Part shown: positions 33,299 through 42,372 of the stretch, piece by piece
Position numbering within the stretch: the first letter of the stretch is position 1
How the letters are laid out: the number at the start of each line of letters is the position of its first letter
NCBI GenBank assembly: GCA_021404685.1
Contig: QWHC01000002.1
Coordinates: 248,001-312,000, forward strand
Origin: Chloroflexi bacterium CFX4
GTDB taxonomy: Bacteria > Chloroflexota > Anaerolineae > Aggregatilineales > UBA2796
Length of the DNA: 64,000 bases
Direction: 5' to 3'
The notes under the pieces: generated by a model
Database searches by the model: none
Told to the model about the DNA's origin: nothing
What the model saw: only the letters and a program-made list of their open reading frames with translations
Program-made: the position numbers and the translations under genes

Positions 33299-34104
33299 AG
33301 TTTGCCGCCGCGCCACTTAACGTTAGAATTGACGGTATAAGAGAAGCAACACGCACAAACGACACTTCAATCGAGGCGACTTTGGCAGCACAAGCGGCGC
33401 TCCGCAAAAAATATCGGCTGATCAGCGCTAAACTGGTGGCAACCTTTGGCACGCCCCGCTGGCAGCCACGCTACACACCCGTTGATGAATTGGTGGATTG
33501 CATCCTCAGCCAAAGCACCACCGACGCCAACCGCGACCGTGCCTTTGCCGCCCTCAAAGCGCGCTTTCCCGCTTGGGAAACTGTGCGCGATGCGCCCACA
33601 GAGGCTGTGGTGGAAGCCATTCGCCCCGCTGGCTTAGCCAACCAAAAAGCACCGCGCATTCAGAACGCACTCCGCCACATCACCCGTGAGCGTGGCAGCA
33701 TTACGCTCGACTTCCTCGCCGAGATGGAGACCGACGCCGCCAAAGCATGGCTGACCGCCATTGACGGCATCGGACCCAAAACCGCCGCCATTGTGTTGTG
33801 CTTTGCCTTTGGCAAGCCCGCCTTCCCCGTGGATACGCACGTCCACCGCGTCAGCCAGCGGCTCGGCTTGATCGGTGAGAAGGTGAGCGCCGAGGCTGCC
33901 CACCCCCTGCTAGAGTCACTCATCCCGCCTGAGGAATACTATCCCGCGCACCTCAACCTCATCGCCCTTGGACGCACCATCTGCCAAGCGCGCAAGCCGC
34001 TCTGCGAACGCTGCCCACTGACCGCCGAATGTGCCTACTTTCAGACCAGCGCCACAAACCCGAAACCGAAGCGCCAAAAACCGCCAAAGGATGCTACCCC
34101 ATGA
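33295..34104 (+). CDS. Endonuclease III-like DNA glycosylase
   Basis: A protein of about 269 residues with a helix-hairpin-helix GPD core. AIDGIGPKTAAIVLCFAFG carries the catalytic Lys, PVDTHVHRVSQRLGL the catalytic Asp, and C-x6-C-x2-C-x5-C (CQARKPLCERCPLTAEC) the [4Fe-4S] cluster. Such enzymes excise oxidised or mismatched bases and nick the backbone. The start is uncertain: a GTG overlaps the LysR stop by 4 bases, and a TATAAG in the following 40 bases could give a later start near LAAQAALRKKYRL. The basic tail KPKRQKPPK overlaps the next start. Confidence 0.86.
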   Translation: MKFAAAPLNVRIDGIREATRTNDTSIEATLAAQAALRKKYRLISAKLVATFGTPRWQPRYTPVDELVDCILSQSTTDANRDRAFAALKARFPAWETVRDAPTEAVVEAIRPAGLANQKAPRIQNALRHITRERGSITLDFLAEMETDAAKAWLTAIDGIGPKTAAIVLCFAFGKPAFPVDTHVHRVSQRLGLIGEKVSAEAAHPLLESLIPPEEYYPAHLNLIALGRTICQARKPLCERCPLTAECAYFQTSATNPKPKRQKPPKDATP

Positions 34105-35921
34105 CCACACCAACGCTTAGTGGGCGTGAACTGGATGCCGCCCTCACCAGTGCGCGCCAAACGCTCTCCATCTTACGCAGCCAAGCCCAAAGCGGGCGCG
34201 TAGATGCTGCTTTCTTTGAGGGACGCCTGAAAAGCGTTGAAGACATACTATCGCAGCTTGCCGACGAACGCCAACAGACCAGCCAGCAAGGGCGCGTTGC
34301 CAAACTCTATGAGGTCAGCCGCGCCATCGGCGGATCGCTTGATCTGCAAACGGTGCTGAATCAGGTGATGGATGCCATCATTGCCCTGACTGAGGCAGAA
34401 CGCGGCTTCCTGCTCATCCAAGATGATGACGGCAACCTGGCGATCCCAGTCCGCCGCAACTTTGATCAAGAGACAATCGGCGTGGATGCCGTCTCGATCA
34501 GCCGCACCGTCACCAACCGCGTCTTGGAGAGCGGTCAGGCGATCATCACCACCAACGCCCAAGAAGACCCACGCTTTTCCAATCAGGCGAGCATTGTTGC
34601 CCACGCCCTACGCAGCATCATGGCGAGTCCGCTGCGCGTGCGCGGCAAGGTGATCGGCGTCGTCTACGTGGATAACCGCGTGCGAACCAACTTGTTCAGC
34701 GAGCAAGATTTGGAGCTGCTGGAGACCTTCGCCGCGCAAGCTGCCGTCGCCATTGATAACGCACGGCTGTTCAGCGCCACCGATCAGGCCTTGAATGCGC
34801 GTGTTGAAGAACTGACCATGCTCCAACGCATGGATCGCCAACTGAACGAGACGCTTGATCTGAACAACGCCTTGCGCGTCACGCTGGAATGGTCAAGCCG
34901 CGTCTGTCAGGCGCAGAGTGCCAGCCTCGGCTTGCTGGACGCCGAAGGCGGCGCGCTGCACATCTTGGCGCACTCTGGCGCCGCCGATACCTTCACCGCC
35001 GATAGCAATGCGCCGCTGATGCAGCAGGTCATCACCAGCCAAGCCCCGATTGTGCATCATAACGCCGATCATTCAATCTTCCTTGTGCCAATTCGCCGCA
35101 GCGGGCGCGTGATCGGCGTCATCGCCATGACGGCAGCGCGTGCCAACGCCTTCAGCGCCGATCAGCAGGCGCTGGTCGTCCGCATGGCAGACCGCGCCGC
35201 CATCGCTATTGAAAACGCACGCCTTTACGACGCGGTGCGCGCCGCCAACAACGCTAAATCTGAATTTGTGGGCGTGGTGGCGCACGAGCTAAAAGTGCCG
35301 ATGACCAGCATCAGCGGCTATGCCGACCTGATTCCGATGGCGGGCAGCATCAACGAGAAGCAAAGCGGCTTCCTCGCCACCATCAAGAATGCTGTGCAGC
35401 GCATGAAAATCTTGGTGAGCGACCTGAACGACATCAGCCGCATTGAGACGGGCAATTTGCGCGTTGTGTTGGCAGAGGTGAGCGTTTCGGAGGTAATCAG
35501 CCTAGTGCGCGAAGGCATCGCCACCGAGATCGCGCAGCGTAACCACACGCTGACCATTGACATAGACCCTGACCTGCCCGCCGTGCGCGCCGATCGAGAC
35601 CGCCTGATTCAAGTGCTGCTCAACCTTGCCAGCAACGCTTACAAATACACGCCGAACGGCGGCACCTTACGGCTTGCCGCCAAGCGGCAGGGTGCGCAGA
35701 TCGCCTTTGGGGTGGCAGATAGCGGCGTGGGCATGTCTGCGGAGCAGGTTGCCAAACTTGGCACGAAGTTCTGGCGCGCCGATAACGGCTTAGGGCAGCC
35801 CGGCACTGGGCTAGGCTTTGCCATTACGCGCAACCTGATCGCGCTGATGGGCGGCACCTTTGATATTCAGAGCGCCCCGCAGCAAGGCACGACGGTCACC
35901 TTCACGCTGCCCGTTGCCTAG
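34101..35921 (+). CDS. Soluble sensor histidine kinase with two GAF domains
   Basis: A 606-residue protein without membrane helices. After a coiled N-terminus it has GAF domain 1 (about 75-235: TEAERGFLLIQDDDGNLAI, VVYVDNRVRTNLFSEQDLE), GAF domain 2 (about 255-385), a HisKA H-box VVAHELKVPMTSISGYADL, and an HATPase domain with N-box LNLASNAYKYTPNGG and G-boxes GVADSGVGMS and GQPGTGLGFAI. The signal is probably a small cytoplasmic molecule or gas bound by a GAF domain. No response regulator is adjacent, so the partner is elsewhere. Its ATG overlaps the previous stop (ATGA). Confidence 0.91.
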   Translation: MTTPTLSGRELDAALTSARQTLSILRSQAQSGRVDAAFFEGRLKSVEDILSQLADERQQTSQQGRVAKLYEVSRAIGGSLDLQTVLNQVMDAIIALTEAERGFLLIQDDDGNLAIPVRRNFDQETIGVDAVSISRTVTNRVLESGQAIITTNAQEDPRFSNQASIVAHALRSIMASPLRVRGKVIGVVYVDNRVRTNLFSEQDLELLETFAAQAAVAIDNARLFSATDQALNARVEELTMLQRMDRQLNETLDLNNALRVTLEWSSRVCQAQSASLGLLDAEGGALHILAHSGAADTFTADSNAPLMQQVITSQAPIVHHNADHSIFLVPIRRSGRVIGVIAMTAARANAFSADQQALVVRMADRAAIAIENARLYDAVRAANNAKSEFVGVVAHELKVPMTSISGYADLIPMAGSINEKQSGFLATIKNAVQRMKILVSDLNDISRIETGNLRVVLAEVSVSEVISLVREGIATEIAQRNHTLTIDIDPDLPAVRADRDRLIQVLLNLASNAYKYTPNGGTLRLAAKRQGAQIAFGVADSGVGMSAEQVAKLGTKFWRADNGLGQPGTGLGFAITRNLIALMGGTFDIQSAPQQGTTVTFTLPVA

Positions 35922-35923
35922 CC

Positions 35924-36754
35924 ATGCAGCACCTATACCTTTCGCCGCACTTTGATGATGCCGCCTTCAGTTGCGGCGGGCAGATTGCACAATTGGCGCG
36001 CAGCGGTGCGGCGGTCACCATTTACACTGTGATGGCAGGCGATCCGCCGCCTGGCTTCACGCCAACCGCCTTCACTGACGAGCTGCACGCACGCTGGAAG
36101 CGCGGGATGCAGGCAGAACAGGCACTTGCCGCACGGCGCGCCGAAGATCAGGCGGCAGCGGCGGTGCTTGGCGCGAACCTGCACTTTGGCAGCTTTGCGG
36201 ATGGCATTTACCGCGTCGGCGCTGAGTCGGGCGCGGCACTCTACCCAACCGTTGAGGCAATTTTCGGCGCGATTCACCCTGATGACCCTGCGACGCCGGA
36301 AGCGTTGGAAGCCGCCTTCTTAGGGCAGTTCCCGCACCTTGATGCGAGCGTGACGCTCTACGCGCCGCTCGGCGTTGGGCATCACGTGGATCATCAACTG
36401 GTGCGGGCGATGGCGCTGCGGCTTGCCGCACGCTTCTGCCTGCCGAACACCTACTTCTACGAGGAATATCCCTACGCGCGCGATGGCAGGGCGGTGCGTC
36501 TGCGCGCTGTGAGCGAACTAGCACAGGCGATGCGCGCTCATCCCGCCTATTTTGGCTTGCGCGCCGTGCCGCACAAGGTGGTCATTGATGAGGATGCGCT
36601 CGCCCGTAAGATTGCGGCGAGCGCCTGCTACGAGTCGCAGATCATCAGCTTTTGGGCAGATGCGGCAGCCCTGACCGAAGAATTCCGCGCCTATCATGCC
36701 CTCAGCGAAGGCGAGCTATGCTACCGCCCGAATCTGCGCGGTGAGGATGCTTAG
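35924..36754 (+). CDS. PIG-L/LmbE-family deacetylase
   Basis: A 276-residue zinc hydrolase that removes acetyl groups from GlcNAc-type sugars in small molecules or glycolipids. The metal and catalytic motif is LYLSPHFDDAAFSCGGQI and the third ligand is in GVGHHVDHQLVRAMA. The form PHxDDAA instead of PHPDDE is common among bacterial members. It starts 2 bases after the kinase stop. The substrate is unknown; a mycothiol-like or surface glycoconjugate is possible. Confidence 0.88.
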   Translation: MQHLYLSPHFDDAAFSCGGQIAQLARSGAAVTIYTVMAGDPPPGFTPTAFTDELHARWKRGMQAEQALAARRAEDQAAAAVLGANLHFGSFADGIYRVGAESGAALYPTVEAIFGAIHPDDPATPEALEAAFLGQFPHLDASVTLYAPLGVGHHVDHQLVRAMALRLAARFCLPNTYFYEEYPYARDGRAVRLRAVSELAQAMRAHPAYFGLRAVPHKVVIDEDALARKIAASACYESQIISFWADAAALTEEFRAYHALSEGELCYRPNLRGEDA

Positions 36755-36836
36755 CGCCAACGCCGCCTGCCACACACCACCATCGAATGCACCGCAGCGT
36801 AGGGTGAGCGTATGGCAAGGCGCACCCAAGCGCCCA

Positions 36837-36864
36837 TTCCAACGCTAGGCACGTATGGTATACT
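36837..36864 (+). promoter_or_regulatory. Promoter of the PBP1A gene
   Basis: TTCCAA, a 16-base spacer and TATACT with an extended TGG before it (36856-36858). It supports the start at 36900, because the earlier in-frame ATG at 36855 lies within the element. Confidence 0.6.
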
Positions 36865-36899
36865 CCGCAATGAGCCTTAAGCGTGTAAGGAAAGTGCCT

Positions 36900-39440
36900 A
36901 TGCGCCGCCTGCGTTTATTTTGGAAGAACCGCCGCCGTTGGCAAAAGATCGCCCTGATTGCCTTGCTGTGCATCATCTTTGCCGTTGGTGCGTTTGGACT
37001 CTGGATTTTCGGCGATCTGCCCTCGTTAGATAACCTGCAAGCAGGCTTAGCGCTGCCTTCTACGCGCATTTATGATCGGCACGGACGCCTGCTCTATGAG
37101 GTGATCGATCCACAAGGCGGCAGAAACCGCATCGTGCCGCTCGATCAAATTCCCGAAGCACTGGTGCAAGCAACCATCGCCACCGAAGATCGCAATTTCT
37201 ACCTCACGCCCGGCATAGACCTTGAAGGTGTGCTGCGCGCAGTGTGGATCAACCTGCAAGGCGGCGAAGTGCGCGCCGGCGGCAGCACGATCACCCAGCA
37301 GGTGGTGCGGAACTTGCTGCTTGATCCGCAGCAGCGTGCCGAACGCAGCCTGCGCCGCAAACTGCGTGAGATGGCGCTTGCCTTGCAGCTTAGCGCACGC
37401 TACAGCAAACCTGAGATTTTGGCGCTCTACCTGAACCAAACCTACTACGGCAACCTTGCCTATGGCGTGCAGAGCGCGGCAGAAGTCTACTTTGGCAAGG
37501 ATGTTAGCCAGCTCACCTTAGCAGAGTCGGCGTTGTTGGCGGGCTTGCCGCAATCACCTGCCTTGCACGATCCGCTGCGGAATCCGCAAGCGGCAAAGGC
37601 GCGTCAGCGCGTCGTCCTTGATCTGATGGTTGAAGCAGGCTACCTCACACACGAGCAGGCAGACCTTGCCTATGAGGAACCGCTGCAATACGGCTCAGGC
37701 AAGTTCACCATGCGCGCACCGCATTTCGTGCAGACAGTCTGGCGGCAGTTGGAGCGCGACTTCCCGACGCGCATCTACGAAGGCGGCGTGCGCGTCACCA
37801 CCACCCTTGATCTGGACTGGCAACGCGCCGCCGAAGAAGCTGCCAAACGCCACCTGGAGGCGCTGAACACCGATAGTAGCGATAAGCCTTCCAGCGAGGC
37901 AGCCGGCGCGGCAGTGGTCGCCATTGATCCGCACACAGGGCAAATGCTGGTCATGGTGGGCAGTGTGGATTACTTCAACGCCGCCATTGATGGCGCCATC
38001 AATATGGCAGTTGCGCCGCGCCAGCCCGGCTCCACGCTCAAGCCCTTCACCTACGCCCTCACCTTTGATCCCAATCGGCTGGAGGTGTGGACGCCTGCCA
38101 CAATGGTGCTGGATGTGACCACGCCGTTCGTCACGCGGCGCGGCGAGAGCTACACACCGCACAACTACGGCTTGGTGGAACATGGTCCCGTCTCGGTGCG
38201 TGAAGCGTTGGCATCCTCCTACAACATCCCGGCGGTGATCGCCTTACAGCACGTCGGCGTGGATGAATTGGCGCGCCTGCTGACCAAACTTGGCGTGACG
38301 ACCCTTAACAATCCCGAACAGTACGACCTCTCGATCACGCTTGGCGGTGGCGATGTGCGCCTGACTGAGTTGGTAGCTGCCTATGCCGCGCTCGCCAACG
38401 AAGGCAGACCGATCCAAACGAGCCTGCTGCTGAAAGTTGAGGCGGCTGATGGCGAGGTACTTTACGAGTGGCAGCCGCCGCCGCCTGCCGATCCTGTCAT
38501 TGATCGGCGTGTGGCGTGGCTCATCACCGATATTCTGAGCGATAATGAGGCGCGCATTCCCTCGTTCGGCGTGCGGAGTCCGTTGAGCATCGGACGCCCG
38601 GCGGCTGTCAAGACTGGCACCACCACCGATTTCCGCGATAACTGGACGGTTGGCTACACGCCGCAAGTGGTGGCGGGTGTGTGGGTGGGCAATCCGAATA
38701 ATCAGCCGATGGTCAACGTGAGCGGCGTGAGCGGTGCCGGTCCGATCTGGCACGATTTTATGCGCGCCGTACTGAACAATCAACCCGAACTGACCTTTGA
38801 GCGCCCCGAAGGCTTGGCACAGGCGGAAGTCTGTGCCCTTTCCGGCTTGCTGCCAACCATTTACTGCCCTGAACGGCGCGTAGATTGGTTCATTCGCGGC
38901 ACGATTCCGACCGAACACGATGATCTGTATCAGCCCTTCACCATTGATACGCGCACGGGCATGTTGGCAGATGAAAACACGCCCGAACAGTTCAAGCGCG
39001 AGCGCGTTTACCTCGTGCTGCCGCAAGAGGCGCGTGTGTGGGCAGCGCGCAACGGCATTGAGCCGCCGCCTGTCCCGCTGAACGAGGTGGCGCGTCAGGT
39101 GGCGGCGGTGCGCTTGCTCACCCCTGATCCGCACACAATCTTCCAACTGACGCCCGTCATCCCCTTTGATGCACAGCAGATCAAGCTCTCGGTGGCGGTG
39201 CCAAGCGGCACCCGTGAAGTTGCCTATTGGCTGCGCGATTCCGAAGGGACGGAGACCTTGCTCGAAAGGGTGTACAATGAACCGTATTGGGCATGGTGGG
39301 CGCTTAAGCCGGGCAAGTATGAAGTGTTGGCACGGGTCACCTTCGCCGATGGCAGCCAACAGGAATCGGCAGCAGTGCCGTTTCGGGTCGTCTCTTATGT
39401 GCCGCCAGAGCAGCGCCCGCCCTCAGGTCAGGTCGAGTAG
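36900..39440 (+). CDS. Class A penicillin-binding protein (PBP1A type)
   Basis: An 846-residue bifunctional peptidoglycan synthase with a cytoplasmic basic N-terminus and one membrane helix (IALIALLCIIFAVGAFGLW). The glycosyltransferase domain shows the catalytic Glu in TIATEDRNFYLTPGIDLEG and GGSTITQQVVRNLLL. The transpeptidase has the Ser in PRQPGSTLKPFTYAL, SSYN and AVKTGTTTDFRDNWTVGYTP. The C-terminus (about 760-846) has a small beta domain (VAYWLRDSEGTETLLERV-like). AAGG lies 8 bases before the ATG. It polymerises and cross-links the wall outside the membrane. Confidence 0.94.
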   Translation: MRRLRLFWKNRRRWQKIALIALLCIIFAVGAFGLWIFGDLPSLDNLQAGLALPSTRIYDRHGRLLYEVIDPQGGRNRIVPLDQIPEALVQATIATEDRNFYLTPGIDLEGVLRAVWINLQGGEVRAGGSTITQQVVRNLLLDPQQRAERSLRRKLREMALALQLSARYSKPEILALYLNQTYYGNLAYGVQSAAEVYFGKDVSQLTLAESALLAGLPQSPALHDPLRNPQAAKARQRVVLDLMVEAGYLTHEQADLAYEEPLQYGSGKFTMRAPHFVQTVWRQLERDFPTRIYEGGVRVTTTLDLDWQRAAEEAAKRHLEALNTDSSDKPSSEAAGAAVVAIDPHTGQMLVMVGSVDYFNAAIDGAINMAVAPRQPGSTLKPFTYALTFDPNRLEVWTPATMVLDVTTPFVTRRGESYTPHNYGLVEHGPVSVREALASSYNIPAVIALQHVGVDELARLLTKLGVTTLNNPEQYDLSITLGGGDVRLTELVAAYAALANEGRPIQTSLLLKVEAADGEVLYEWQPPPPADPVIDRRVAWLITDILSDNEARIPSFGVRSPLSIGRPAAVKTGTTTDFRDNWTVGYTPQVVAGVWVGNPNNQPMVNVSGVSGAGPIWHDFMRAVLNNQPELTFERPEGLAQAEVCALSGLLPTIYCPERRVDWFIRGTIPTEHDDLYQPFTIDTRTGMLADENTPEQFKRERVYLVLPQEARVWAARNGIEPPPVPLNEVARQVAAVRLLTPDPHTIFQLTPVIPFDAQQIKLSVAVPSGTREVAYWLRDSEGTETLLERVYNEPYWAWWALKPGKYEVLARVTFADGSQQESAAVPFRVVSYVPPEQRPPSGQVE

Positions 39441-39449
39441 CGAGGAGTT

Positions 39450-39829
39450 GTATGGGCGCGGGAAGGCTTGGAAGGGCTTTCAGTGGGCGATGCCTTCGGG
39501 CAGCGATTCTTTGGCGATCTGCGTCGGGCGCACCGCCGTGAACTGCCGCCCGATCCACACTGGCGTTACACGGACGATACCAACATGGCGCTCTCGATCT
39601 ACGCCGTGCTGGCGCTGCACTTTGCGGCGCATTTTGAGGGCGAACGCGGCTATGGCTTTTGAGCAGCTATGCGGAAGCGCTTTGGCAAACGGTGAGGATT
39701 GGCGGCGATATAAACACAAACGCCGCCATCGTGGGCGGCCTTGTGGCGCTTTACACAGGTGCGGAGGTAATTCTGCAGGCATGGCGGGCTAGGCGCGAAC
39801 GCCTGCCAGCATGGGCAATCGGCGAATGA
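39450..39829 (+). pseudogene. ADP-ribosylglycohydrolase remnant
   Basis: Two pieces in different frames match the ends of an ADP-ribosylglycohydrolase, a family that removes ADP-ribose from proteins. The first piece has GLEGLSVGDAFGQRFF and HWRYTDDTNMALSIYAVL, the N-terminal metal motifs, and stops after about 70 residues. The second piece, shifted by two bases, is YAEALWQTVRIGGDINTNAA, then IVGGLVALYTGAEV, corresponding to the C-terminal metal motif GGDTDT, with the second Asp lost. The roughly 150-residue middle is missing. It has no clear start. It is a decayed gene. Confidence 0.65.
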
Positions 39830-39839
39830 GCGCGCTGCG

Positions 39840-40091
39840 CTAACTCTCGTCCAGCAAGCCGCTGCCAAGCTGCATCATGCGGTTATAGGCAAGATCGCGC
39901 AGGGCAGCCAACTCGCGGTAGCGCACATAAGCCTCGTCCGAGAGGTCTTCCGTGCGCCCGCCTGCCGATTGCAGCAAGTCGTCAATCTGCTCGTCAAGCG
40001 ACTCATAATTCAGCACCGATTCTTGATATTCGCGTACCTGTGCCAATTCATCGGCGGATTTCTGGCTGTCTGGCTGGCTGTTTGGCGTCAT
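39840..40091 (-). CDS. Small acidic coiled protein of unknown function
   Basis: An 83-residue product, MTPNSQPDSQKSADELAQV, then NYESLDEQIDDLLQSAGGR and YRELAALRDLAYNRMMQLG. It is acidic, without Cys, and mostly helical with likely coiled-coil character. I recognise no family. An upstream in-frame ATG would extend it by 18 residues, including the basic piece MCGLYRANAPHSARGVAA, which looks less convincing. It starts upstream of the decayed gene on the opposite strand. Confidence 0.55.
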   Translation of the reverse strand: MTPNSQPDSQKSADELAQVREYQESVLNYESLDEQIDDLLQSAGGRTEDLSDEAYVRYRELAALRDLAYNRMMQLGSGLLDES

Positions 40092-40179
40092 GGCTGCAAC
40101 TCCCCTAGCGCTATGCGGCGCGTTTGCCCTATACAACCCACACACCGCGTGAACGTTCCAAACCTAAAGTTATTATAGA

Positions 40180-41214
40180 CTAACCTTGTGTTACAGTTTC
40201 CTCACGCTTTCCCGACTCCGACATAACGATACGGTGACGCTGTGGTTTGCCTTCGCCTTCGTAGCCGAAGGTATCCGCCACGATGTATAGCGGGCGCCCG
40301 CGCACTTCGTCGTAGATGCGCGCTACATACTGCCCCAGCACAAAGAAGAAGAAAAACTGTGCCGAACCGAGCAGCAGCACCACGCTGATCGCCGTTGCCT
40401 GCCCTTCAAAAAGCTGTTCGCCGGTGGCAAGCCGCAAGATCGCCACCAACGGAATCGCCAGCACCGAGAGCAAAAAGAGCGTAAACGCCGCGTAGATCGC
40501 TAAGCGCAGTGGGAAGAATGAAAAGCCCGTCACGGCATCCCACGCCAACTTGAGCATCTTTCGCAGCGGATAGTTGGTGCTGCCATACTTGCGCGAGTCT
40601 CGATCATAATAAACGCCGGTTTGGCGAAAACCTACCCAACTCGTCATGCCGCGAATGAAGCGGTTGTGTTCGCGCATATTGGTCATGGCATTCACCACGC
40701 GCCGATCCATCAGGCGGAAATCGCCGGTATCCAACGGGATTTGCACGTCCGTGATGCGGTAGATGATGCGGTAGAACAGCTTGGCGGTGAACAGCTTGAA
40801 CCATGTTTCGCCGGGGCGTTTGTTCCGCACGGCGTAGACGACCTCGAAGCCCTCGCGCCATTTGGCGGCAAGGTCGCGGATTGTCTCTGGTGGGTCTTGC
40901 AAGTCGGAATCGATGATCACAACAGCCTCGCCGCGTGCGTAATCCATACCGGCGGTCACTGCGATTTGATGCCCAAAGTTGCGAGCGAAATCTATCACGC
41001 GCACGCGCTGATCCTCAGCGCTGATCTGGCGCATGACCTCTAGCGAGTTATCACGGCTGCCATCGTTGACGAGGATCAGCTCCCACGAGCCGTCCAGCGT
41101 TTCCATCACAGCGCGGATGCGCTTATAAAATTCGGGCAGCCCTTCTCCCTCGTTATAGACGGGCGCTACAACAGAATAAGTTGGCGAATCTGCTTGAGTC
41201 GTTGGCTTTTGCAT
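40180..41214 (-). CDS. Polyprenyl-phosphate glycosyltransferase (GT2, GtrB/DPM-like)
   Basis: A 344-residue GT2 enzyme with the catalytic domain in the first 230 residues: YSVVAPVYNEGEGLPEFY, LILVNDGSRDNSLEV, VIIDSDLQDPPETIRDL and TGDFRLMDRRVV. Two C-terminal membrane helices (LAIYAAFTLFLLSVLAIPLV, then VVLLLGSAQFFFFFVLGQYV) are the GtrB layout. It would move a sugar from a nucleotide to a polyprenyl phosphate at the inner membrane face for later use by a GT-C enzyme, such as the 849-residue protein upstream in the window. The start MQKPTTQ follows a long non-coding divergent spacer. Confidence 0.91.
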   Translation of the reverse strand: MQKPTTQADSPTYSVVAPVYNEGEGLPEFYKRIRAVMETLDGSWELILVNDGSRDNSLEVMRQISAEDQRVRVIDFARNFGHQIAVTAGMDYARGEAVVIIDSDLQDPPETIRDLAAKWREGFEVVYAVRNKRPGETWFKLFTAKLFYRIIYRITDVQIPLDTGDFRLMDRRVVNAMTNMREHNRFIRGMTSWVGFRQTGVYYDRDSRKYGSTNYPLRKMLKLAWDAVTGFSFFPLRLAIYAAFTLFLLSVLAIPLVAILRLATGEQLFEGQATAISVVLLLGSAQFFFFFVLGQYVARIYDEVRGRPLYIVADTFGYEGEGKPQRHRIVMSESGKREETVTQG

Positions 41215-41363
41215 GGTTGCCTGCGCTTGCCTGTAAAATTTGCGTATGTCTATTTTACTCGATTTTTGTTGGGCTGCCTCAGTAAAACCTGCTAGGGAGT
41301 GGTAAAAAGGTGATATAGGCGTTTGGAGTGCTGCCTTTGCCGCCACGCTGATGATTTTCTTAG

Positions 41364-41392
41364 TTGACGCAGCCTGTAGGCGCTCCTACAAT
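41364..41392 (+). promoter_or_regulatory. Promoter of the DnaJ-class gene with an embedded hairpin
   Basis: TTGACG (41364-41369), a 17-base spacer and TACAAT (41387-41392). The spacer and -10 include TGTAGG-CGCT-CCTACA (41375-41390), a perfect 6-bp inverted repeat that may affect promoter use. No CIRCE element is seen. Confidence 0.7.
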
Positions 41393-41433
41393 TAGGCGAG
41401 AGACACCCTCAAAATTTTAGGGAGCGCGTAAGC

Positions 41434-42330
41434 ATGGAGCAGGATTACTATAAGATTCTCGGCGTGAGCCGCAGCGCCAGCACGGAGGACATTAAAAAAG
41501 CCTACCGCAACTTGGCGCGGCAGTATCACCCTGATCATAATCCGAACAACAAAGAGGCGGAAACGCGCTTCAAGCAGATTAACGAAGCATACGAAGTGCT
41601 GAGTGATTCCGAGAAGCGCGCCCGCTATGACCAACTAGGCAGGCACTACCACCAATGGCGCAGTGGGCAAGGCAGCGGCGTCAATTGGAGCGATTTCGGC
41701 GGCGGCAGCAGCAGCTACCGCGATATGGGTAGTGAGGGCAGCTTTGCCGATTTTATCTCCAGCATTTTTGGCGGCGGGCGCGGGCGCGATTCCAGCTATC
41801 GGCAGCCCATTCGTGGGCAAGACGTGGAAGAACCCATTGAACTGAGCCTTGAGGAAGCCTATAACGGCACCGAGCGCACCGTGCTGCGCGGCAGCAAACG
41901 CCGCACCGTCCGTATTCCGCCCGGCACCCGTGACGGAATGCGCGTGCGCGTGGAAGGTGAGGGCGAGGCGGGCTTTGCCGGCGGCGCGCACGGCGATTTG
42001 TACTTGGTTGTTTCGGTGAAGCCGCACCCAACCTTTGAATGGCGCGATGATGATCTGTATGTTGACCTGAAATTGCCCGTTTATACAGCCGTCTTGGGCG
42101 GTGAGGCAAACGTGCCAACGCTCAGCGGCGATGTGAAGCTGCGGATTCCGCCGGGGACGCAATCGGGCAAGCTGTTCCGCGTCAGTGGGCGTGGAATGCC
42201 GCGCATTAAGCAAGCGGGCGAGTTTGGGAACTTGTATGCCCGTGTGCTAATCCAAATTCCAACCGACCTAACCGGCGAAGAATTGGCGCTCTTTGAAAAG
42301 CTCGCCAGTTTTCGTGGCAAGCGCGCCTAA
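41434..42330 (+). CDS. cbpA: DnaJ-class chaperone of the CbpA type
   Basis: A 298-residue J-domain protein without the DnaJ zinc finger. The J domain has the HPD motif ([13 protein letters not shown]) and ends [14 protein letters not shown] Gly/Ser-rich linker ([23 protein letters not shown]) leads to two C-terminal substrate domains ([49 protein letters not shown]). It stimulates DnaK-type ATPases and presents clients. It ends 42 bases before the HtrA gene, so protein-quality functions are grouped here. Confidence 0.92.
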   Translation: MEQDYYKILGVSRSASTEDIKKAYRNLARQYHPDHNPNNKEAETRFKQINEAYEVLSDSEKRARYDQLGRHYHQWRSGQGSGVNWSDFGGGSSSYRDMGSEGSFADFISSIFGGGRGRDSSYRQPIRGQDVEEPIELSLEEAYNGTERTVLRGSKRRTVRIPPGTRDGMRVRVEGEGEAGFAGGAHGDLYLVVSVKPHPTFEWRDDDLYVDLKLPVYTAVLGGEANVPTLSGDVKLRIPPGTQSGKLFRVSGRGMPRIKQAGEFGNLYARVLIQIPTDLTGEELALFEKLASFRGKRA

Positions 42331-42372
42331 AGCGCATTTTCGAACGTTTTCTAGCGGTAGAGGTGAGAAGCT

